The translations under genes were made by a program, and so were the position numbers. This document shows, in pieces, positions 45,040 through 54,900 of a stretch of DNA of 57,591 nucleotides; within the stretch, counting starts at the first letter, position 1, and each line of letters opens with the position of its first letter. The notes beneath the pieces are model-generated. The model was not told the origin of the DNA, ran no database searches, and worked only from the letters and a program-made list of their open reading frames with translations. Source of the DNA: Candidatus Kapaibacterium sp. (GTDB lineage Bacteria; Bacteroidota; Ignavibacteria; Kapaibacteriales; WFXC01); the NCBI GenBank assembly GCA_026996895.1, contig JALWJX010000040.1, positions 1 through 57,591 on the forward strand. Reading direction: 5' to 3'.

Positions 45040-46034
45040 CAACGCCGACATCAACAGCGACGCTTTTACAGTCGCTTCGGCAACCGATTTTGCGGGAGCT
45101 GGAACAATTCAACGAGTATTTCCGAAAACAACTCCGCTCCCACGTCTTCCTGCTGGATCTGATCCTCCGGTATTTGATCCGCCAGAAAGGGAAGCAGATC
45201 CGCCCTTTGTTGGTCTTCCTGAGTGCTAAAGCGGCAGGCGAAATCACGGAACGCACCTACATCGGAGCAACAATGGTGGAATTGCTCCACACGGCAACCC
45301 TGGTACACGATGACGTGGTTGATCAGGCAGAGGTACGTCGGGGTATGGCATCGATTCGGGCAGTGTGGAAAAATAAAGCAGCCGTTCTGGTAGGCGATTT
45401 CCTCTTAGCCCGTGGACTGCTGATCGCAGTTGAAAATCACGCTTATGACCTGCTCCAGGTCACCAGTCAGGCAGTGAAGCGGATGTCTGAGGGGGAACTC
45501 CGGCAAATGCAACGGGCAAAACTGCTGGAGCTGGATGAACAATCCTACTTTGACGTGATCCGCGACAAAACAGCCTCGCTGATTGCCACCTGCTGCGAAA
45601 TCGGGGCGCTCAGTGCTGGAGCATCGCCGGAAGTACGTCAGCATCTTCGAGAATACGGCGAGGCTGTCGGAACAGCTTTTCAAATCCGCGACGATCTGCT
45701 GGATTTCCTCAGCCAGCCCAGTATCTTAGGCAAACCGATCGGCAACGATGTTCAGGAGCGCAAAATCACCCTCCCTCTTCTGTACGCTCTTCGAACAGCT
45801 CCAGCTAAAGAGCGGCGGCGGGTGCTGAAAATGATCAAACGAAGTCAGCGCAATGGAAAAATGTTCACCGAAATCCAGCAATTCGTGCAGGAATACGGCG
45901 GCATCTACTATGCCAACCAGGTAGCCGAACAGCTCATTACTCAGGCAAAAGCCCATCTGGCAACGCTTCCTCCATCGAATGCCCGCACTGCTCTTGAAAC
46001 CTTCGCCGATTTCGTTCTGCAGCGTGGCGCTTAG
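45036..46034 (+). CDS. Trans-polyprenyl diphosphate synthase
   Basis: A 332-residue all-helical prenyltransferase that elongates isoprenoid diphosphates, most likely to a long chain for menaquinone. The two Asp-rich motifs are HDDVVDQAEVRRG (first, DDxxD) and IRDDLLDFLS (second, DDxxD), with KQIRPLLVFLSAKAAG upstream. The length and the spacing resemble the octaprenyl/heptaprenyl (IspB) type; product length cannot be read with confidence. It is translationally coupled to tatC (ATGA at 45036). Confidence 0.92.
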   Translation: MTTPTSTATLLQSLRQPILRELEQFNEYFRKQLRSHVFLLDLILRYLIRQKGKQIRPLLVFLSAKAAGEITERTYIGATMVELLHTATLVHDDVVDQAEVRRGMASIRAVWKNKAAVLVGDFLLARGLLIAVENHAYDLLQVTSQAVKRMSEGELRQMQRAKLLELDEQSYFDVIRDKTASLIATCCEIGALSAGASPEVRQHLREYGEAVGTAFQIRDDLLDFLSQPSILGKPIGNDVQERKITLPLLYALRTAPAKERRRVLKMIKRSQRNGKMFTEIQQFVQEYGGIYYANQVAEQLITQAKAHLATLPPSNARTALETFADFVLQRGA

Positions 46035-46139
46035 TGGTTATAGAGATCAGAATCCGAGGCATGCTACGAAATACTTCAATAAAAGCGGGGGCCAGCTTGG
46101 CAGCTTTAGCGATCAGGACTCCTGAACACGCAGATGAGG

Positions 46140-46233
46140 CTTCCGAACTGCACCCTGAAATTCCTACCAAGATCAGGGTAGCGGATCCAGGATTGCAGAT
46201 ATGTCTTCCGAACTGCACCCTGAAATTCCTACC
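46140..46233. repeat. Perfect 29-bp direct repeat pair, period 65
   Basis: Bases 46140-46168 and 46205-46233 are identical over 29 positions (beginning CTTCCGAACTGCACCCTGAA). The 36 bases between them have no internal similarity to the repeat. The pair lies in the gap between the polyprenyl synthase gene and the 3' end of the restriction-modification unit. No further copy is visible in this window. Confidence 0.9.
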
Positions 46234-46294
46234 TGTTCATAGGTTCCTGCTCCAGAAGCACAGACACAAGCACTTCTATTGCCGCCACCAACGG

Positions 46295-47330
46295 TCACAA
46301 CACCTTATTGACTTGCCCCGCATAGTCCATCTCCCAGATTTCCGGGGAATTCGAGATGCTCCTGAGACGCTGCATCGCTGTAACGACATCCGTGGGGATT
46401 GAGTTCAATTGCTGAGTGAGCACAAAAAGTATAGGCTTAATGTTAAATTGCCTTCCCTCAGGAATATGCCCGCCTATATCCTCCCTCGCCCACTGTACAT
46501 AATATTCCAACTGCCTCGGAGCAATTTGAAGACCACTCCCAGACTTTACCTTCGGGTGTTTAAGTTCGATGATTCTGTAAAAATACTCCGTTTCATCGAT
46601 CTTCTCCACAGTAAGGATATCGATTTTCTGCATTCCAGATCCAGCAAAAACCTCATTGCCTATCCATACAATGTTTTTCCCAAAAATCTTCGGTAGAAAC
46701 GTATTATCACCGATGCTCAACTGCTGTAAAATGTATGCCTGCAAATACGTTTCTGCCTTCCTGATCTCTTTCAGAGAGAGCTGAACAGGGTTGCCAATGG
46801 CGTGGGTGTACGTTTGCGTTCCCCGGGTTATCACATATTTGGACTTATCAAACGTAAAATGTTCTCCTGACAACCATTGACCGTTGTTTTTATCCTGTAT
46901 TAAGGAAATCAATTTTTTAACTTCCCAAGGAAACAGCATCGTGTTGCCTCGCTTTCCTTTCATCTTCCGGTAAATCAATGTCCAAAGCAAATCTCTGGAG
47001 TAAGTAGGTAGCTTATCCAGTGCCACCCATTCTAAGACTCCCTGTGGGTAGACTCTAAATGAGTTTTACAGGCAAATTCGGTTTAAAAGCATCCCGACCC
47101 TGAACATGATATACGACGTTATCAACTGCCTGAAAAACTCCGAAAAATCTTCCTTTGTGAATGCCTTTACTTTCGATGTAGAAAAACACAAAATCGTCCT
47201 GCTTGACGCGGAGTGTATCCGCGAGCAAGGATATGTAAGTATCTCTCTTACCAGCACTTACTCCAACAAACTGATGTTCCAAATGCAGTGGTAGCGTCTC
47301 TTCATTAACAACGAAAACATGTCCTCTCAT
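46295..47330 (-). pseudogene. Frameshifted restriction endonuclease: EVE-like N-terminus plus PD-(D/E)XK nuclease
   Basis: Two adjacent frames look like one gene. The 91-codon upstream part (47055-47330) resembles an EVE/PUA-like domain (DDFVFFYIESKGIHKGRFFG). The 243-codon downstream frame (46295-47026) can be read back in frame to NSFRVYPQGVLEWVALDKLP and then LLWTLIYRKMKGKRG, which reads as a natural continuation. The nuclease motif is Asp136 in KIDILTV with Glu154-x-Lys156 in RIIELKHPKV. Passing from the first frame to the second needs one base fewer, for example in the AAAA run near 47070. The unit follows the methyltransferase gene by 9 bases, so a type II restriction partner is likely. 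A sequencing error or a programmed frameshift could also explain the break. Confidence 0.7.
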
Positions 47331-47339
47331 CGCAGTTCT

Positions 47340-48527
47340 TTAGCGCTTTCTTCTTCTTCCCTTCTTGCGGAATAACAAAATGTACTCATGCTTAAAAACA
47401 TAGAACCCACCGACCAATGCACGATATCTCCAGAGTTCCTTTTGATTTCTCTTGGCTCTGGTTTCTTCAAAGTTCTTCACTACAATGCTTTTCAACACGA
47501 AGTTCCCCCTTGTAAGAACCTCGTTCATAACGTAGAATCCTAGGGGTATCCACTCCCCTTTCGAGTACTTATCGCCTATCACAACACCCAAATACCTTCC
47601 ATCTTCCAAAAAAGGCGTAACATTGTCTAATACCCTGCCAAACATCTTCAAAAATTCGTCAACGCTGGAAGCCCTCGATAAATCTCCAGGATCATCACTG
47701 AACGTTATAATGTCGTGATACGGAGGGTGCATAATAACCAACTGAGCTTTTGCGATATGCCTCTCTCTAAACAGATCTCTGAAATTCACCCGAGCACTAT
47801 CACCAATGACAATGTCAGTCTTAACTCTGAATTTATTGGGCTCTCTTGCGACCAATTGCTCGGCTCGTTTCGCTACTTCTGGATTGATCTCAACTCCGAT
47901 ACCATTTCTCCCCAATTTCCTACACTCAATGAGCGTGGTACCGCTTCCAAGAAAAGGATCCAAAACCCAGTCCCCCTTCTTGGTGTATCTCAACATTAGT
48001 TGACGCGGTATTTGCGGGACAAAATTGCCCCAATACCACGCAAGGTGCGCTCCTGAAGTGTCTCTTTTATCAAACACCCACAAACTATCGGTGAGGATTT
48101 CGTCGTACTCCTTCCACCTGTTGAGGTTGATATCGTTGATCCTGTTTGTTTTGATCTCAGTCAATGCTTTCTTTAACCTCTCAAGGTAGTATCTCGCTCT
48201 CTCCAGTGTAAGAGCTTGTTCTATCTGGGAGAGTTCGCCCATCAAATACCCGTATTTCATTTCCACTGTGTCGCCGTTGCTGTCGATGTTCAAAACACCG
48301 ATGGTATCCCTGTCGGGTGAAACAAGATGGCTTCTTAGATCCCTTAACGCTATTTTTAGTTCTTGCAGGCTTTCCAACGCCAGAAGGTTGTCCAGAACCT
48401 CCAGCAACTTCGATTTGTTAATGAGAAGAGTGCGGCTTTTCAACGTCTGTTCACTGCTATCAAACAGCGTTGCCTGAATCTTCTCCCTCTTCATTTTTTC
48501 AGCTTCTTGAATGTCAAACTCACTCAA
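47340..48527 (-). CDS. DNA methyltransferase (N4-cytosine/N6-adenine type) of a type II-like R-M system
   Basis: A 395-residue S-adenosylmethionine-dependent DNA methylase. Motif I is LDPFLGSGTTLIECRKLGRN (residues 189 on) followed by GVEINPE; the catalytic motif IV is MHPPYHDI (about 266-273), of the (D/N/S)PP(Y/W) type, with His in place of the usual Asp. The first 130 residues are a charged helical region. Cytosine-N4 and adenine-N6 enzymes cannot be told apart by these motifs alone. The gene is AT-richer than its neighbours (about 42% against 54% GC in hand-counted samples), which suggests transfer. It precedes the broken nuclease gene by 9 bases. Confidence 0.85.
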   Translation of the reverse strand: MSEFDIQEAEKMKREKIQATLFDSSEQTLKSRTLLINKSKLLEVLDNLLALESLQELKIALRDLRSHLVSPDRDTIGVLNIDSNGDTVEMKYGYLMGELSQIEQALTLERARYYLERLKKALTEIKTNRINDINLNRWKEYDEILTDSLWVFDKRDTSGAHLAWYWGNFVPQIPRQLMLRYTKKGDWVLDPFLGSGTTLIECRKLGRNGIGVEINPEVAKRAEQLVAREPNKFRVKTDIVIGDSARVNFRDLFRERHIAKAQLVIMHPPYHDIITFSDDPGDLSRASSVDEFLKMFGRVLDNVTPFLEDGRYLGVVIGDKYSKGEWIPLGFYVMNEVLTRGNFVLKSIVVKNFEETRAKRNQKELWRYRALVGGFYVFKHEYILLFRKKGRRRKR

Positions 48528-48611
48528 ATGTTAAAACTGTCCACAAGATCAAACATTTTATACGACACTGGCACTCTAAAAAGCTACTGGTCAACCAATC
48601 TTCCTTCTATC

Positions 48612-48628
48612 CCCACGTTCCACGTGGG
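48612..48628. promoter_or_regulatory. 17-bp palindrome upstream of the methyltransferase gene
   Basis: CCCACGT (48612-48618), TCC, ACGTGGG (48622-48628). It lies between the sat stop (48671) and the methylase start (48527). No T tract follows on either strand, so a terminator is unlikely; an operator or a methylation-sensitive site is possible but unproven. Confidence 0.35.
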
Positions 48629-48670
48629 ATCTCGCAACCTTTTCACCCAAACCGCACTCTCCTGCAATGT

Positions 48671-49825
48671 CTATTGTCCCTGCGCCCATCGCTGAAGGAT
48701 CTGCGCCACCTCCGGACGGGTGAATTCCGGCGGAAGCGACTTTCCTTCCCGCAGCAACTGTCGGACTTTCGTGCCGGAAAGAAAAATTCTCTGCTCTGGC
48801 GTGCTGGGCGACGTTTTGGTCGTTGCCATCCCACCGGTCACAGTGCACCAGAAAGCGTGTTCGAACATCAGAGGAGTGATTTGCAGTTGCTCAGGATCTA
48901 CTTCGTCGAAGATCCGCTGGGCGTCGTATGTGCCGTAGTAATTCCCCACCCCAGCGTGGTCCCTTCCAACGATAAAATGTGTGCACCCATAGTTCTTGCG
49001 CAGAATAGCGTGGAAAATCGCCTCCCGGGGTCCGGCATATCGCATAGCAGCCGGCAGCACCGATAGCATTACCCGATCCTGTGGATAGTAGTGGCGAATC
49101 AACGCCTGATAACATTCCATTCTGACAGCAGCTGGAATATCGTCCGACTTTGTCTCCCCAACCAATGGGTGGATCAACAAGCCATCGACAATTTCCAGTG
49201 CACACTTTGTAAGATATTCATGCGCCCGATGCATTGGATTACGAGTCTGGAAGGCAACGATCGTTTTCCATCCCCGTTTCTGAAAAGCTGCTCTCGTCTC
49301 TGCCGGCGTCAACGTGTGCTCCGGAAATTCCGGCTGAAAGCGGTCCAGAAAGTAGCGGATCGGTCCGGCAAGTACGTAAGGACCTTCCTCAAACAGCTTC
49401 GCAACGCCGGGATGATTTCGGTCATCAGTGCGATATACAAGTACCGCTTCCCGTTCTATGTCCCGCTCGAATTTTTCCTGCACCGCCATAATAGCATAGA
49501 CCGTACCGGCAGCATCGGTCAGCAGCACTTCATCCCCCGGAACAACCTGCTGGTACTGCTTCAACGGCACGGTCAGCGTCACGGGAATTGCAAACACCAG
49601 CCCGGTCGCCAGGTGCATTTTCTCCACAACACTCTGGTAATCTTCCTTGCCCATAAACCCTTCCAGTGGACTCAAGGCTCCAACGCCAATCAGGTAAGCA
49701 TCGGACAAAACCCGATAGGACACTGGCACCCGGAGCGCACCTTTGTACTCTTCCAGTAACTGTTGCGCCTGAGCACCCTGAACAGCACGATCCACCAACG
49801 TTCCACCATGGGCTGGTATCGACAT
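48671..49825 (-). CDS. sat: Sulfate adenylyltransferase (ATP sulfurylase)
   Basis: A 384-residue homo-oligomeric-type ATP sulfurylase, which makes adenosine 5'-phosphosulfate from sulfate and ATP, or runs in reverse in sulfur oxidisers. Nucleotide-binding motifs FQTRNPMHRAHEYL (HxxH within QTRNPxHxxH), IVGRDHAGVG and RYAGPREAIFHAI are present; so is LSGTKVRQLL near the C-terminus. A ribosome site GAGGAG precedes ATG 49825. The frame is open upstream to 50158 but that part lies inside the permease gene. It follows the SLC13 permease by 17 bases. No APS kinase domain or reductase gene is nearby. Confidence 0.94.
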   Translation of the reverse strand: MSIPAHGGTLVDRAVQGAQAQQLLEEYKGALRVPVSYRVLSDAYLIGVGALSPLEGFMGKEDYQSVVEKMHLATGLVFAIPVTLTVPLKQYQQVVPGDEVLLTDAAGTVYAIMAVQEKFERDIEREAVLVYRTDDRNHPGVAKLFEEGPYVLAGPIRYFLDRFQPEFPEHTLTPAETRAAFQKRGWKTIVAFQTRNPMHRAHEYLTKCALEIVDGLLIHPLVGETKSDDIPAAVRMECYQALIRHYYPQDRVMLSVLPAAMRYAGPREAIFHAILRKNYGCTHFIVGRDHAGVGNYYGTYDAQRIFDEVDPEQLQITPLMFEHAFWCTVTGGMATTKTSPSTPEQRIFLSGTKVRQLLREGKSLPPEFTRPEVAQILQRWAQGQ

Positions 49826-49842
49826 TGCAATCTCCTCTTTAT

Positions 49843-51618
49843 TCACAAATACACCCAGTACACAACCGCTGTTGTCAACAATGCTACGGCTAAATTTAGA
49901 GGCAAACCAACGCGGAGAAAATCGGAGAACCGATAATTTCCAGCACCATACACAATCAAATTGGTTTGATACCCAATAGGAGTAGCGAAACTGGCAGAAG
50001 CAGCAATGGCAACGACTAATGCCAGCGGTAACAGTGGTATGGCACTTTGAGCAGCAACGGAAGCGGCAATCGGAAATGCAATAGCTGCTGCTGCAACATT
50101 GGTCATCATTTCTGTCAGGACATTGGTCAACAAAAAGACGCCCAGAAGAATCAGCCACTGCTGTCCCGATTGCATTAGCGGCTGGAAAAGCTGCACAACT
50201 GCATCGTCAATACCAGCTCCATCGATTGCGGTACTGATGCCAAAAGCAGCACCAATGATGAGCAGCACACTCCAATCCACTGCATACTTAATTTCGCTCA
50301 ACGGCAGCGCTCCCACAAGCACGCTGGCAACGGCGGCAGCCGCCAGGGCAATGGGCAGACTCAACCAGCCACCAGCGACAACACCCAGCGCCAGCAACAG
50401 CAACCCTAAGGTCACATAGCCCCGGGATTGTGGTTTCACCGCCTCGCTTCTGGCTTCGCTGACCAGATAGAAATCTGGCGAATGATACCATTGTTCCAGA
50501 AAGCCTTTTGGGGCGACTAACAACAGCGTGTCGCCCGGCTGTAGTACCACATCGCCGATTTTTTGCCGAATCCGTTCCCCATTGCGATGAATCGCCAGAA
50601 TGGCGGCATTGTAGAGCGCCCGGAAACCACTCTCTCGAACTTTTTTCCCAATCAGGGGCGAAGTCGGAGAAATAACAACCTCAAAAACCCCTACTTGATC
50701 GGAATCATTCAGAGTCCACGGCAGTTTTGCTTCTGGCAACAATCGCAACCCCGGAATTTGCTGCAAATCCATAATCGTATCGGGCACGCCAGTAAAAAAG
50801 AGTCGATCCCCGACATACAGTCGCTCTGTTGGAGCCACTGGAGCAATGAGCAGCCCATCTCGCTCAATCTGAAACAGGAAAACTCCCTGAAGATGACGCA
50901 ACCCTGCTGCCTCCACACTTTTGCCCACAAAAGGAAATTGCGGCGTAATCTCTGCTTCGACCACAAACTCACGCACGTGTTGTTCCAGTTGCTGCATCGG
51001 CATTTGCCGCACCGGCAACCACCGAGGGGCGATAAAAGTCAGATACACCAATCCAAGAACAACGGCGGGAACACCAACGACGGCAAAAGTGAACAGAGAA
51101 AAAGATTCTGATGTTATGCTGGAAACATAGCCATCGACCAGCAGATTCGTACTGGTACCAATCAGGGTACACATTCCACCGAGGATTGCTGCATACGAGA
51201 GCGGGATCAAATAATGCGAGAGCGGCTTGCCATACCGACGCGCCCACTGTCGAAGTGGTGCCACCAGCGAGGTTACAACGACAGAATTACTCAGAAACGC
51301 CGAAAGGAGTGCTACCACCGGAAGAAAGCGCCAGAGCACATACGGGGTACTGCGTCCGGGACTTTGCAACACACGATAGCCGAACCACCGCAACATCCCT
51401 GTTGATTGTAACGCTGCACCAATGATAAACAAAGCACCGAGGGTCAGCAGGATCGGATGGGCAAATCCCTGCAATGCCTGCTCAACCGAAAGAACACCTC
51501 CAAAAATCAACGCCAGCAAAGCTCCAAAGATCAGTATTTCTGCTGGTGCCACCTCCCGGATCAAGGCTCCAACCAAAACAAGGAGCACAACCAGCGTAAA
51601 AACGAAGGGAAAATCCAT
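49843..51618 (-). CDS. SLC13-family permease with two TrkA-C (RCK_C) domains, probably sulfate/anion transporter
   Basis: A 591-residue membrane protein. About six N-terminal helices are followed by two cytosolic RCK_C modules (about residues 215-300 and 305-385, e.g. TSPLIGKKVRESGFRALYNA) and then about six more helices. The helix ending FLSNSVVVTSLVAPLR and the one at ILGGMCTLIGTSTNLLVDGY match the SLC13/citrate-transporter-like fold, as does the second-half NVLTEMMTNVAAAAIAFPIA. SLC13-type proteins with RCK_C domains transport sulfate or other anions in some bacteria and algae. The adjacent downstream sat gene makes sulfate the best guess. No Shine-Dalgarno is obvious. Confidence 0.82.
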   Translation of the reverse strand: MDFPFVFTLVVLLVLVGALIREVAPAEILIFGALLALIFGGVLSVEQALQGFAHPILLTLGALFIIGAALQSTGMLRWFGYRVLQSPGRSTPYVLWRFLPVVALLSAFLSNSVVVTSLVAPLRQWARRYGKPLSHYLIPLSYAAILGGMCTLIGTSTNLLVDGYVSSITSESFSLFTFAVVGVPAVVLGLVYLTFIAPRWLPVRQMPMQQLEQHVREFVVEAEITPQFPFVGKSVEAAGLRHLQGVFLFQIERDGLLIAPVAPTERLYVGDRLFFTGVPDTIMDLQQIPGLRLLPEAKLPWTLNDSDQVGVFEVVISPTSPLIGKKVRESGFRALYNAAILAIHRNGERIRQKIGDVVLQPGDTLLLVAPKGFLEQWYHSPDFYLVSEARSEAVKPQSRGYVTLGLLLLALGVVAGGWLSLPIALAAAAVASVLVGALPLSEIKYAVDWSVLLIIGAAFGISTAIDGAGIDDAVVQLFQPLMQSGQQWLILLGVFLLTNVLTEMMTNVAAAAIAFPIAASVAAQSAIPLLPLALVVAIAASASFATPIGYQTNLIVYGAGNYRFSDFLRVGLPLNLAVALLTTAVVYWVYL

Positions 51619-51971
51619 ACTGAGTACGTTGCCTCATCTGTCCAAAATGTGCTGTGTAGACGAAAAAGCTCCAGATTCAAGGTTTCAAACGATGAGCGCT
51701 GCTCGAATGATCAGCCCCTGTGCCTATGGCTTCCGAAAGGGTCAGTTCCACTACGCAACGCCACTGACTATAGTGTACACTGGCTGCGCTTCCGACAAAC
51801 TTCGTGATCAACACGCCGGCTACCTGATAATTTTTTATTTCCCTTCTGGCACACCTTACAGCTCAGTAAGAAGAGGGCAGAACAAGCACACCAAGCACAA
51901 AGAAAACAAAAAAAGGCGTCCTCCAGCCGCAGGAGGACGCCCTATCTTACGCTCAATACCGAACGATCGCT
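51619..51971. other. Intergenic region between the SLC13 permease and the TonB receptor
   Basis: 353 bases between the SLC13 start and the TonB receptor stop. Apart from the minus-strand terminator at 51908-51941, I see no ORF with a family motif, no RNA gene and no repeat pair. The SLC13-sat promoter should lie in this region, near the permease start at 51618, but no clear TAnnTTTG element was found. Confidence 0.4.
51908..51941 (-). terminator. Rho-independent terminator of the TonB-receptor gene
   Basis: On the minus strand a perfect 10-bp stem GGCGTCCTCC/GGAGGACGCC with a 7-base loop is followed by TTTTTTT, about 30 bases beyond the stop of the receptor gene. Confidence 0.93.
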
Positions 51972-54900
51972 TTAGAAGCTATACCGTGCGCCGATCTGGA
52001 TGCGCCATCGGGACAGCAGATTATCCTTACTGTACAATTCGTCGATGCTTTCATTCGCAGCAGGACCGCGATAGCGCACCTTCGGCTTATACACATCCCC
52101 ATCTTTCACATAGCCATCAAACTGGAGCAGTTGGTAGGACTGATACGGAATGTACTGCTGATGTCCCCAATCTGAATTGAGCAGATTGAGGAAGTTCAGC
52201 ACGTCCACAGTCAACTGGAAGCGATGGCGATCACCAAATAACTTTAGCTCCTGGATGACGCGCAGATCCAACTGATTGATCCACGGCTCTCGCATCGCAT
52301 TGCGATCGATAATTTTGCCGCGGTAATCTTTTAGATTCTGGAAGCGATCAATAAAGGCATTGAAGTTCGCCCAATCTTCATCGCTGATCTCAATTTCATC
52401 CTTAGAAGCAGGTACGTAGATCAGGTCGTTGTACCGACGTCCGTCTCCATTGGCATCACCGCGATAAATGAAGTTAAAGGGCCGCCCTGACCGCCCCTCA
52501 TACAGCAGCGAAATCGTGGTAGAACCGAAGTCATACGTAAAGGAATATCCCAGGTTCGCCACGATACGATGCCGAATCTCAAAGTCTGAGGTCGCCAGCG
52601 GAGGATTGTTGGGATCTCCTGGAACTTCGTTATACTGCCAGTTGGAAATCGCACGGCTGGATTGACCACTGTTGACATCCAGTGCTCGACCATAGGTATA
52701 GGCAACATACGACCGCAATCCGAAGTCAAATTCCTTTTCCAACTGCACGGTTACGTTGAATTGATATCCCTGATCGGTATTCTTCAGCAAGAGTACGTTA
52801 GTGAATCGACTATCGACCAGATCAGGATTTCCTGTGCCATAGCGGAAGTTCGAAATGTGTGAGAATACTGGTCGCCCATCGATGGTTTGAATCGTATCCA
52901 CCGGTCCCTTCAGGTTCAGATTTGCATATGCAATGTCGCTGAGAGTCTTGGAGTAAAGAATATCGATCGACCCTCGAATGTCCAGTGGCAGCATTTTATC
53001 TGCTCCAAGGTTCACCCGTAGCACCTGCGGCAGTTTGAAATCTGGATCGGTAATGTTAATCTCTGTTGTCGGGATTGGCGTCAACGTGGATTTGTCTTTT
53101 TTCCAGATTTCTGGATCAAAGGACGGAATGCCACTCCGTAGATCTACCCGTGCCAGATCCATCCCCGTGTTGCTGTACTGATTGGAAAGCCATACACCCG
53201 GCGTTCGTCCAGCAAACACCCCGATGCCGCCACGAACCACCATCTCTGCTTCTTCGGTCATATCGTAGTTAAACCCAAACCGGGGCGAAAACAGTAGATT
53301 CCCGCTGGGTACTTCATCGGTCCGATACTGCGGAAATGCCTCGTGGAAGTCGGGATTGTTCAGCGGCTTATCAAGGAAAATGGGCACGTCAACGCGCAGT
53401 CCCGCTGTAATTCGGAATTTGGGATTGACCTGCCATTCATCCTGTGCATACACCCCGGCTTGTAACATGCTCCACTCTGCCCGAGGCTTCGGATTATCCG
53501 ACAGCTTGGAATAGCTCAGGCTAAACCGGGAAGCAATACCATTGCGATAGTCATCCAGGGAGTAGAAATCCCAGCGCCCCCAGTAGTCCTGAATGAACAA
53601 GTTGCTAAAGCTCAAAAGCTCATTGTGGGTTCCGAAGGTCAAGGTATGAGCACCTAAGAAGTAAGTAAAGTTGTCGGTCAATTCCAATACATCCTGGTCT
53701 AATGCATTCGCTTGTGAAAATCGCTCACCACCGAACCGAACTGCACCCAAGAATTTCCCGGACGTATCGCGAAGCGAAACGGTAACCTGCGGGAACTCCT
53801 TCGCATTCGGATCTCGCTTGTCACGGATCATCAGATATGAAACCCGCAGCTCATTCGCCATATTATCGCCGATCACACTATTGAGCTGGAGTACGGTTTG
53901 ATTTTGCATACTCTTAAACACATAGCCACCACTTTCCAGCTGGAATGTACTTCCAGAACGATAGATTCCCCGATCCAGATTGGCATTCACGAAGTTATTC
54001 CGCAGCGTAAGCCGGTGGTCTTCACCCAGGTTCAAATCAAAGCGGGCAAACAATTTGATGTCTCCCGTTTCATTCTGGAATTCGTCGTAACCGCCGGGAT
54101 TGAAGTTGTACTGATTTTTGGTAATGTTAATGACCTCATCCACCATTGATTTGGGCGCTTCAAACCCATTTTCCACAATGATCGGATCGCCCAATGCTGG
54201 ACGGGGCTCCACCCGCTGGCGCATTTCTGCGTTGACAAAATAGAAGAGTTTATTGCGAATGATGGGACCGCCGATCCGGGCGCCAAAGACCAGATCCGTA
54301 TAATCGCTCAGTTTCTGTTTGGAAGTATCAGGACTGACGCCAACCAGATCCTGATTATTCCCATAAATGTAAGCGGCACCTGAAAGTTGATTGGTTCCGC
54401 CGCGGGTTACAATATTGATCAATCCACCGGTAAACACTCCCTGACGCACATCGAAAGGAGCAACAGAAATTTGCATCTGCTCAATTGCTTCAATACTAAT
54501 CGGCTGTGCGTTCGCCTGCCCACCCGGCGTTCCCGCATCCGGCAATCCGAACGGGTCATTGAGCACCGCTCCATCCACCTGGAAATTATTATACCGGTTG
54601 TTACGCCCGGCAATGCTAATGCCACCCAGGTTATCACTGGCTCCAATATTCGTTCCAACGGCCACCGGTGCCACCCGAGCATAATCCTGGATACTTCGCG
54701 TAACGGTTGGGATCATCTCCACTGTTTGCGGGTCTAACTGAATCGTTTCTCCACCCTGAGCGCCAAGACGCTCACCGACAACGGTAATACCCTTAACCTG
54801 AATGGCTTCGGTTTCCAGAGCAAAGTTAATCTCAAATGACTGTCCAGCCCGCAAATAAATACCGGAACGACTCAACGTTTTATACCCCGTACTTCGCACC

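Noticed and set aside
46140-46233. CRISPR array
   Set aside because: Only two repeats, no leader, no third repeat and no cas genes in the window.
51422-52180. 252-codon plus-strand ORF
   Set aside because: Spans the antisense of the SLC13 gene, the terminator and the end of the receptor; no conserved features.
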